Shown: positions 57,685 to 64,000 of the stretch, piece by piece | Numbering within the stretch: the stretch's first letter is position 1 | Layout of the letters: each line of letters opens with the position of its first letter | Assembly (NCBI RefSeq): GCF_030407815.1 | Contig: NZ_JASDCS010000007.1 | Coordinates: forward strand, 124,001-188,000 | DNA length: 64,000 bases | DNA from: Psychrobacter sp. APC 3281 | GTDB lineage: Bacteria; Pseudomonadota; Gammaproteobacteria; Pseudomonadales; Moraxellaceae | Direction of reading: 5' to 3' | Made by a program: the position numbers and the translations under genes | The notes under the pieces: model-generated | Told to the model about the DNA's origin: nothing | What the model saw: the letters and a program-made list of their open reading frames with translations, nothing else | Database searches by the model: none

Positions 57685-58851
57685 ATGCGTTATTCGTTAT
57701 TAGCAGTGGCCGTCAGTTGTACATTAATGCTTACGGCGTGTAATAAGTCAACAGATACGGCGGAGCCAACTGCTGATACTAGCAGTAGCGCTGTGACAAC
57801 AGCTGAAACAACCTCTCAGACAGCATCTTCTGCTACGTCAGATTTTAAATCTGCTGAAAATATCGCTATGAATATTACAGGTGCAGGTGCGTCGTTCCCG
57901 CAGCCTATCTATGCGAAATGGTCATATGACTACAATGCTGCGACCGGTGGCCAAGTCAATTATCAGTCGATTGGTTCATCTGGTGGTATCAAACAAATTC
58001 AATCAAAAACAGTAGATTTTGGTGCTTCTGATGCACCGATGACGCCTGAAGAGTTAGACGAAGCAGGTTTGATTCAGTTCCCAACAGTCATCGGTGGTGT
58101 TGTACCAATCGTCAATATTGATGGTGTCGAGCCTGGTGCATTGAAGCTAGACGGCACAACGTTGGCTGATATCTATTTGGGTAAAATCAGTAACTGGAAT
58201 GACCCTGCGATTAAGGCGATGAACCCAGATTTGACCTTACCAGATGCAGCAATCACAACGGTATTCCGTTCAGATGGTTCAGGTACGACGTTTAACTTTA
58301 CTGACTATCTTGCCAAGGTTTCACCAGACTGGAAAGACACTGTTGGCGTTGATAAAACTGTCAAGTGGCCGACTTCTGCTACTGGTGCAGGCGGTAAAGG
58401 TAACGAAGGCGTTTCAAGCTACGTAAATCGCATGAAAAACTCTATCGGCTATGTTGAGTATGCTTACGCTAAGCAAAATAAGATGTCACATACTGCGCTG
58501 AAAAACGCAGCTGGTAACATCGTACAGCCATCTGCTGAGACGTTTGCTGCGGCAGGTGATATCGATTGGTCACAACAAGAAGGCTTTTATAAGGTCATCA
58601 CCAACTCTGAAACTGACCAAGCATGGCCTATCGCTGCTGCGACCTTTATCTTGGTACATAAGCAACCAGAAAATCCTCAGCAAGTCGCTGGCGTGTTGAA
58701 CTTCTTTGACTGGGCTTATACCCAAGGTGATGACAGCGCCATGGAACTAGACTACGTACCATTCTCTGACACGGCAGTGGCCTTGTTCAAAGAGAAGTGG
58801 AACGAAGTGAAAGGTAGCGATGGACAGCCTGTCTACAAGCCAGCTCAGTAA
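57685..58851 (+). CDS. pstS: Phosphate ABC transporter substrate-binding lipoprotein PstS
   Basis: PstS binds phosphate in the periplasm and hands it to PstCA. The 388-residue precursor has a lipoprotein signal ending in Leu-Thr-Ala-Cys (Cys near residue 19), a Ser/Thr/Ala-rich linker (about 22-52), then the binding domain with 'GAGASFPQPIYAKWSYDY', 'IGSSGGIKQIQSKTVDFGASDAPM', 'VFRSDGSGTTFNFTDYLA' and 'VAGVLNFFDWAY', the typical phosphate-binding residues. ATG 57685 (AGGAG ribosome site) is preferred over the frame's start at 57646. First gene of the pstSCAB-phoU unit. Confidence 0.95.
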   Translation: MRYSLLAVAVSCTLMLTACNKSTDTAEPTADTSSSAVTTAETTSQTASSATSDFKSAENIAMNITGAGASFPQPIYAKWSYDYNAATGGQVNYQSIGSSGGIKQIQSKTVDFGASDAPMTPEELDEAGLIQFPTVIGGVVPIVNIDGVEPGALKLDGTTLADIYLGKISNWNDPAIKAMNPDLTLPDAAITTVFRSDGSGTTFNFTDYLAKVSPDWKDTVGVDKTVKWPTSATGAGGKGNEGVSSYVNRMKNSIGYVEYAYAKQNKMSHTALKNAAGNIVQPSAETFAAAGDIDWSQQEGFYKVITNSETDQAWPIAAATFILVHKQPENPQQVAGVLNFFDWAYTQGDDSAMELDYVPFSDTAVALFKEKWNEVKGSDGQPVYKPAQ

Positions 58852-58891
58852 TTTGTTTTTGCTAAATACTATTTAGCAACTGACAAGTTAT

Positions 58892-58933
58892 CCTCTCGAA
58901 TAACTATTCTCCGGTAGTTGTTTGAGAGGTTTT
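58892..58933 (+). terminator. Hairpin between pstS and pstC
   Basis: CCTCTC...GAGAGG with further inner pairing (AACTA/TAGTT), then TTTT. It probably attenuates or protects the upstream message, giving more PstS than permease, as in other pst operons. Confidence 0.65.
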
Positions 58934-59060
58934 AACACAGTAAATTTGATGAATACATCTCGATAGATATAGTTACTCATACCATTTAAGTTTGTTGTGT
59001 TAAGACCTGATATACATCTTTTTAATATTTCGATTCATCCCATTCAATGCTGAGACACTT

Positions 59061-60014
59061 ATGACAGACTTAAGGTCCCAACTGGCTAAACAAAAACGTT
59101 ACGACGCTTTATTTGTGAACTCTACCAAAGCGTTTGCCATACTCGTCCTCCTATCTTTAGGGGGCATTTTGGTGTCTCTAATTGTTGGAGCATGGCCGAG
59201 TATTCAAGAGTTTGGTTTGGGATTTTATACCAGCAATAACTGGGATACAGTCGCCAATGAATACGGGGCATTAGCGCCTATTTACGGTACCTTAGTCACC
59301 TCATTTATCGCTATTATTATCGCGGTTCCAGTCAGTTTCGGTATTGCGATATTTTTAACCGAGATGTGTCCTAAGTTCCTCAAAAAGCCACTTGGTATCG
59401 CCATTGAGTTGTTGGCTGGTATCCCATCTATCATTTATGGCATGTGGGGACTGTTCGTATTTGCGCCGTTCTTTGGTGATCATATTCAGCCATGGTTCAT
59501 TGAGCACGTCGGTCCTTTGCCTATTATCGGTAAGCTGTTTGCAGGTGCACCTATGGGACTGGGTATGTTTACCGCTTCCCTAGTACTTGCCATTATGATC
59601 ATACCGTTCATCGCTGCCACCATGCGCGATGTTTTCTCTGTCGTACCAGATTTACTGAAAGAGTCAGCATATGGCATGGGCGCGACGACTTGGGAAGTCA
59701 TGTTCAAAATTATCCTGCCTTATACCAAAGCTGGTGTCGTTGGCGGCGTAATTTTGGGACTGGGTCGAGCATTGGGTGAGACGATGGCAGTTACTTTCTT
59801 GATTGGTAATGCGTTTAATATCAGTCCAAGCCTATTCACTTCTGGTGTGACAATTACCTCGGCCTTGGCCAATGAGTTTGCTGAAGCGTCTAGTGAGCTA
59901 CATCTTGCGTCTCTACTACATCTAGGCTTAATCTTATTTGTTATCACCTTCATTGTGCTGTCTTTAGCAAAACTGATGCTCATGCGCATGGATCACAAAG
60001 CAGGTAATCGATAA
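59061..60014 (+). CDS. pstC: Phosphate ABC transporter permease PstC
   Basis: PstC is one of two membrane subunits of the PstSCAB phosphate importer. The 317-residue protein has about six membrane segments and the permease (EAA-like) loop '[59 protein letters not shown]'. The N-terminal '[31 protein letters not shown]' is typical. It follows pstS after 209 bases, with a hairpin between. pstA follows 61 bases after its stop. Confidence 0.94.
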   Translation: MTDLRSQLAKQKRYDALFVNSTKAFAILVLLSLGGILVSLIVGAWPSIQEFGLGFYTSNNWDTVANEYGALAPIYGTLVTSFIAIIIAVPVSFGIAIFLTEMCPKFLKKPLGIAIELLAGIPSIIYGMWGLFVFAPFFGDHIQPWFIEHVGPLPIIGKLFAGAPMGLGMFTASLVLAIMIIPFIAATMRDVFSVVPDLLKESAYGMGATTWEVMFKIILPYTKAGVVGGVILGLGRALGETMAVTFLIGNAFNISPSLFTSGVTITSALANEFAEASSELHLASLLHLGLILFVITFIVLSLAKLMLMRMDHKAGNR

Positions 60015-60075
60015 GTCTGTTACCGATTTATTGAACCTTGATAGATATTGATAAAAGATATGGGAAATAAATATT

Positions 60076-60981
60076 ATGCCTGCTAACAATGCGATCAATG
60101 CACCACTACCTACTAAGCCAAACGGCGCTACCCGCTACAACCAAAGTCTGTATAACAAGCGTCGTTTGACCAATAAACTAGGTTTAGGCTTTGCGATGTC
60201 AGCGATGGTTTTTGGCTTATTTTGGTTGTCATGGATTTTGGTGACTTTGTTTGTTGAAGGCTTCCAAGGCATGGTGCAGTTGCCAATCTTTACCGCTGAT
60301 ACACCGCCACCGATGAGTGCAGGCGGTTTACGCAATGCTATTGTTGGTTCGGTCATGTTGGCGTTTTCAGGCTTGTTTATCGGTGCACCTATTGGTCTTA
60401 TGACAGGTATTTACTTATCTGAGTTTTCTAAAGGCAGTATGCTGGGCAAGGTCACTCGCTTCTTAAATGATATTCTATTGTCAGCACCATCGATTGTCAT
60501 CGGTCTATTTATCTATGCACTGATGGTAAAAGGTCAAAGTTTCTCTGGTTGGGCGGGCGCGTTAGCATTGGCACTGATTGTTATTCCAGTGGTCGTGCGT
60601 ACGACAGAAAACATGCTGAATCTGGTACCTAATAGTCTACGCGAAGCGGCCTATGCGCTAGGTACTCCTAAATGGAAACTGGTCACTCAGGTTACTGTGA
60701 AAGCTGCGCGCGCGGGACTGACCACAGGTGTGCTATTGGCTTTTGCTCGAATCACTGGTGAGACAGCACCGTTACTATTTACCGCACTTAACAATCAATA
60801 CTTCAGTACAGATATGGGTCAGCCTATTGCTAACTTACCCAATACCATTTACCAGTTTGCGATGAGTCCTTATGACAACTGGCATACATTGGCTTGGGCG
60901 GCAGCACTACTTATCACCGCGTCTGTCCTAGTATTGAATATTTTGGCAAGATTTATCGGTGGTAGAGGTCAGCCCAAATAA
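60076..60981 (+). CDS. pstA: Phosphate ABC transporter permease PstA
   Basis: PstA is the second membrane subunit. It has 301 residues, about six membrane segments, and the permease loop 'VVRTTENMLNLVPNSLREAAYALGTPKWKLVTQVTVKAARAGLTTGVLLAFARITGETAPLLFTA'. 'DILLSAPSIVIGLFIYAL' is characteristic. A polar N-terminal segment (about 1-30) precedes the first membrane helix. It follows pstC closely and precedes pstB. Confidence 0.94.
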   Translation: MPANNAINAPLPTKPNGATRYNQSLYNKRRLTNKLGLGFAMSAMVFGLFWLSWILVTLFVEGFQGMVQLPIFTADTPPPMSAGGLRNAIVGSVMLAFSGLFIGAPIGLMTGIYLSEFSKGSMLGKVTRFLNDILLSAPSIVIGLFIYALMVKGQSFSGWAGALALALIVIPVVVRTTENMLNLVPNSLREAAYALGTPKWKLVTQVTVKAARAGLTTGVLLAFARITGETAPLLFTALNNQYFSTDMGQPIANLPNTIYQFAMSPYDNWHTLAWAAALLITASVLVLNILARFIGGRGQPK

Positions 60982-61069
60982 GGGCTGAGAGCAGACCAGA
61001 CTGTAGTACGCTGCACGCTAAGCATTTACTTAAACTTATATGAAATTAATTGAGCTAGGTTGAAATATT

Positions 61070-61990
61070 ATGAATGATGTCCTAAGCAACGTCCGTACGA
61101 ACACGACTGCTGACAACTTTAATACGGCAACAGGCAGCCTATTAAATAGACCCATGTCTACTAGCGCCCAAGCACAGCAACCAAACACTGCTGATTTTAA
61201 TAAGCAAACGATTCAAGATATTCCCAAGAACATGCCTGCTGCAAAAATGGAAGTTCGAGATCTAAACTTCTATTACGATGATTTTCAGGCATTAAAAAAC
61301 ATCAATATCGATATCGCCGATAAAAAAGTGACCGCTTTTATTGGTCCTTCAGGTTGTGGTAAGTCTACGCTACTACGTACCTTTAACCGCATGTACGATC
61401 TATATCCAGGTATGCGCGCAGAGGGCAATATCAATTTAGATGGCAAAAATATCTTGGGTAAAGATATCGATGTGAACTTACTGCGTGCACAAGTTGGTAT
61501 GGTTTTTCAGAAGCCAACGCCGTTCCCAATGTCAATCTATGACAATGTCGCCTTTGGCGTACGACTGTATGAAAAATTAAGCAAAGACGAGCTGGATCAT
61601 CGCGTCGAGTGGGCACTGAAAAAATCAGCGCTATGGCCAGAAGTGAAAGACAAGCTAAAAGCATCAGGACTGTCGTTATCAGGTGGTCAGCAGCAGCGTC
61701 TGTGTATCGCACGTAGTGTAGCTACCAAGCCTGAAGTATTACTGCTTGATGAGCCGACATCAGCACTGGATCCTATCTCGACGGGTGCTATCGAAGATTT
61801 GATCGAAGATCTGAAAAACGACTACACGATCGCTATCGTCACTCACAATATGCAGCAAGCAGCACGCGTATCTGATTATACGGTCTATATGTATCTAGGC
61901 GATATGATTGAGATGGGTGAGACCGATCAAATATTTACCAAACCTACTCAAACCGCGACGGAAGACTATATTACAGGTCGTTATGGCTAA
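61070..61990 (+). CDS. pstB: Phosphate ABC transporter ATPase PstB
   Basis: PstB drives phosphate import. The 306-residue ATPase has Walker A '[25 protein letters not shown]', the Q loop '[24 protein letters not shown]', signature '[17 protein letters not shown]', Walker B '[13 protein letters not shown]' and the switch His in '[14 protein letters not shown]'. The first 55 residues are a Thr/Asn/Gln-rich extension not found in E. coli PstB (257). A start at Met29 (61154) would shorten but not remove it. Confidence 0.95.
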   Translation: MNDVLSNVRTNTTADNFNTATGSLLNRPMSTSAQAQQPNTADFNKQTIQDIPKNMPAAKMEVRDLNFYYDDFQALKNINIDIADKKVTAFIGPSGCGKSTLLRTFNRMYDLYPGMRAEGNINLDGKNILGKDIDVNLLRAQVGMVFQKPTPFPMSIYDNVAFGVRLYEKLSKDELDHRVEWALKKSALWPEVKDKLKASGLSLSGGQQQRLCIARSVATKPEVLLLDEPTSALDPISTGAIEDLIEDLKNDYTIAIVTHNMQQAARVSDYTVYMYLGDMIEMGETDQIFTKPTQTATEDYITGRYG

Positions 61991-62109
61991 CATTGATTGA
62001 GATTGAAATCGGTACAAGCAGACAAAGCTGATTAGCATGTCATAAGCCGACTTTCTAACTTCACAAGCACACCGCGCTATTAAAATATAGATTCTAGGGA
62101 ATACCTCTC

Positions 62110-62892
62110 ATGCAAAGTGATAAGCATATCTCCAAAAGTTTTGACCAAGATCTTGATGAAGCCATCCGTTTATTTTTATACATGGGTGATAGCGCGGCTA
62201 ACCAAGTGGCCAAAGCCATCCATGCTCTTATCGATAAAGATGAAACACTGGCGCAAGAAGTCATCGATATGGATTTCGATATCAATCGAATGGAAGTCGA
62301 ACTCGACGAGCACATTTTATTATTGGTCGCCAAACGCCAGCCAGCAGCCAGTGATTTGCGCTTAGTCATGTCAATCAGTAAAGGTGTGGTTGATTTGGAA
62401 CGTATCGGCGATGAAGCGGTAAAAATTGCGCGAATGGCTAGCAAAATAGCGGCAGAAGGTAAATCAGCATACGGCTACGCTGAAGTTCAGCATCTGAGCA
62501 ATCAAGTTCGTCTGATGCTAAACAACTCGCTAGAAGCTTTTAGTCAATCGAATGCGGAACAAGCGTTTGAAGTGATGCGTAATGACAGCGCGGTCAATAC
62601 CGAATATCAGTCAGCCATTCGTGCTTTGATGACCTATATTATGGAAGACTCGCGCCATGTATCAAAAGTCATCAATATCATGTGGATATTGCGATCGCTA
62701 GAACGTATCGGTGACCATGCACAAAATGTCGCAGAGCTAGTGATTAACTATATCAGTGGACAAGACGTACGTCATTCAGACTATGCCATGGTCGAAAAAG
62801 CGGTACAAGAAGCCAATGATCGCTTAGCTGCTCGTCAAGTTAGTACATTGTCAGGCAATGAGCTTGAAACGTCAGATAGTGATGAAGGCTGA
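62110..62892 (+). CDS. phoU: Phosphate signalling protein PhoU
   Basis: PhoU links the Pst transporter to the PhoR/PhoB system and helps prevent Pho activation when phosphate is plentiful. The 260-residue all-helical protein has the two repeat halves: 'DEAIRLFLYMGDSAANQVAKAIHALIDKDETLAQEVIDMDFDINRMEVELDE' and 'VSKVINIMWILRSLERIGDHAQNVAELVI'. The metal-binding E/DxxxD-type motif is seen as 'DLERIGDEAVKIARM'. It is the last gene of the pst unit, with a terminator after it. Confidence 0.95.
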   Translation: MQSDKHISKSFDQDLDEAIRLFLYMGDSAANQVAKAIHALIDKDETLAQEVIDMDFDINRMEVELDEHILLLVAKRQPAASDLRLVMSISKGVVDLERIGDEAVKIARMASKIAAEGKSAYGYAEVQHLSNQVRLMLNNSLEAFSQSNAEQAFEVMRNDSAVNTEYQSAIRALMTYIMEDSRHVSKVINIMWILRSLERIGDHAQNVAELVINYISGQDVRHSDYAMVEKAVQEANDRLAARQVSTLSGNELETSDSDEG

Positions 62893-62922
62893 TACGAAGA
62901 ACTATGCTTTTTACCTTATAAC

Positions 62923-62953
62923 AAAAAACGCGCTATAGTAAGCGCGTTTTTTT
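62923..62953. terminator. Terminator after phoU
   Basis: AAAAAACGCGC pairs with GCGCGTTTTTT around a short loop, with T-run. Symmetric, so it may also serve the convergent yggX. Confidence 0.88.
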
Positions 62954-62991
62954 ATAACTACTAAATGTAGCTAGTAGAAAGTGAGTAAATA

Positions 62992-63282
62992 CTAGCTTTC
63001 TGGTGTCCAGCCTTGTGCGCGCTCATAGTCTTCGTTGTCTAAGAACTTATCACGCTGCTCTGTTAAAAACTTTTTAGCAGCAGGGTCCATCATGCTGAGA
63101 TGATTCTCATTAATAAGCATCGTTTGATGCTCAAGCCATTCTTTCCACGCCTTTTCAGATACGGTCTCTTGCAGCTCTTGACCTTTTTTATTAGGGAAGG
63201 GTGGATGCGGCATCTTTGGTAAATCTTGCTTATATTTACGACAAAACACAGTATTTGCTTGAGGGTTAAAAGTCTCAGTCAT
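62992..63282 (-). CDS. yggX: Fe(2+)-trafficking protein YggX
   Basis: YggX is a small protein linked to iron-sulfur cluster protection and iron trafficking. The 96-residue sequence has '[56 protein letters not shown]' and ends in Trp-Thr-Pro-Glu-Ser, typical of the family. I start at ATG 63282, since the upstream ATG 63300 lies over the AAGGAATG ribosome site. Confidence 0.92.
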   Translation of the reverse strand: MTETFNPQANTVFCRKYKQDLPKMPHPPFPNKKGQELQETVSEKAWKEWLEHQTMLINENHLSMMDPAAKKFLTEQRDKFLDNEDYERAQGWTPES

Positions 63283-63598
63283 AAGGCATTCCTTATTCAT
63301 TATATTAAGTGGTTAAATCAAATATCATATGAGTCTATGATAACGGTCTTGGTAGATTTAGCAAAGGGTACTAATGTATACCGTCAAGCCTCTATCCATT
63401 TGTTATAAAGTCTCTGGTAGTTGGTCTATAACAAATATTGTCTACGTTTAATTTTTTTATTTAAGTTCTTAAAACTAGTGACATTTTGAAAATGACATTA
63501 GCTAAACCGGTAAAGGTCATAGGACAAATAAAAACACCCGCATAAGTAGCGGGTGTTAAATTTATATTAGCAGGTTAGCTTTTATTCAAAAGTACTGG
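63283..63598. other. Intergenic region between yggX and argH
   Basis: About 316 bases without a supported gene. It contains the terminator for argH (minus strand) and the yggX promoter. A 60-codon plus-strand frame (63226-63408) starts inside yggX and is not supported. Confidence 0.45.
63530..63557 (-). terminator. Terminator of argH
   Basis: AACACCCGC and GCGGGTGTT form a perfect 9-bp stem; on the minus strand it is followed by TTTTATTTG. It ends the argH transcript entering from the right edge. Confidence 0.85.
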
Positions 63599-64000
63599 TT
63601 AGGCAAAAGCTTTTAAGCGAGCACGGCCATTGACCACCGCTTGCTTGACTTGGTTTGGCGCAGTGCCACCCAAATGGTCACGAGCTGCTAATGAGCCTTC
63701 TAACGTTAGATAATCAAAGACATCCTCACCGATGGCATCGCTAAACTGCTGTAGCTGTGCCAATGACAAATCACTTAGATCAACACCCTCTTTAATGCCT
63801 AAAGCAACAGCGTTACCAACGACTTCATGAGCATCACGGAATGCCACGCCTTGACGTACTAGGTAATCTGCCAAGTCAGTCGCAGTCGCATAGCCTTTCA
63901 TCGTCGCAGCACGCATGCTTTCTTTGTTTGGTGTGATGTTTGGTAGCATATCAGCAAACGCTAATAGCGAACCTGTTAAGGTATCGACACAGTCAAACAA
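63599..64000 (-). CDS. argH: Argininosuccinate lyase, C-terminal part (window edge)
   Basis: The final 133 codons of a gene that continues past the right edge, so its start is not visible. The product matches the C-terminal part of ArgH, which splits argininosuccinate to arginine and fumarate in arginine synthesis: '[33 protein letters not shown]' and '[28 protein letters not shown]'. The catalytic Ser loop lies upstream of this part and is not seen. It is transcribed toward a terminator at 63530. Confidence 0.93.
   Translation of the reverse strand: MFDCVDTLTGSLLAFADMLPNITPNKESMRAATMKGYATATDLADYLVRQGVAFRDAHEVVGNAVALGIKEGVDLSDLSLAQLQQFSDAIGEDVFDYLTLEGSLAARDHLGGTAPNQVKQAVVNGRARLKAFA

Noticed and set aside
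63226..63408. 60-codon plus-strand ORF near yggX
   Set aside because: It overlaps the 5' end of yggX on the other strand and has no ribosome site.

Overview
The window looks like core chromosome of a Moraxellaceae gammaproteobacterium, most likely Psychrobacter. This rests on the overall protein character, AT-rich spacers, the gene orders tpiA-secG-tRNA-Leu-tRNA-fMet-rimP-nusA-infB-rbfA-truB, rpsO-pnp and holC-pepA//lptFG, and many acidic or low-complexity insertions in housekeeping proteins. No rRNA operon, insertion sequence, prophage, integron or CRISPR array was seen. The genus call is inference from the proteins, without a database search.

Layout. 1-4.6 kb: a DUF3015/DUF4105 exported pair, then the co-chaperone cbpA with its modulator cbpM. 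4.6-9.1 kb (minus): sstT, holC-pepA and a cysteine hydrolase. 9.6-12.1 kb: lptF-lptG, the LPS exporter permeases. 12.2-19.0 kb: mostly minus-strand genes for a methyltransferase, XerD, TusA, RuvX, YqgE and RecN, plus small membrane proteins. 19.8-21.8 kb: ppnP, rlmB, coaE. 21.9-26.0 kb (minus): the type IV pilus assembly genes pilB, pilC, pilD. 26.4-35.3 kb: tpiA, secG, two tRNAs, rimP, nusA, infB, rbfA, truB. 35.6-36.7 kb: a DJ-1/PfpI gene and two small acidic ORFs. 37.1-40.2 kb: rpsO and pnp. 40.3-44.1 kb (minus): a divergent macro-like protein, a membrane coiled-coil protein, yheV and prlC. 44.5-48.9 kb: a Balon-like ribosome factor, an EEP nuclease/phosphatase, an MDR oxidoreductase and an EcsC protein. 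48.9-52.5 kb (minus): an AlkB-like dioxygenase, an alpha/beta hydrolase and an ABC exporter. 52.8-57.4 kb: an EamA permease, class I aldolase and thiC with a TPP riboswitch. 57.6-62.9 kb: pstSCAB-phoU behind a Pho box. 63.0-64.0 kb: yggX and the 3' part of argH.

The most interesting locus is 44550-45662. It encodes a 370-residue protein of the bacterial eRF1/Pelota-like (baeRF) superfamily that matches what is known of Balon, the ribosome hibernation factor described in Psychrobacter. It stands alone, with its own long upstream region and a terminator. Secondary points are a divergent macro-fold candidate in a two-gene operon, a TPP riboswitch with an enlarged P3 arm, an initiator tRNA with a U1-U72 mismatch behind a fully consensus promoter, a 15-bp tandem repeat inside prlC, and long acidic insertions in LptF and PepA.
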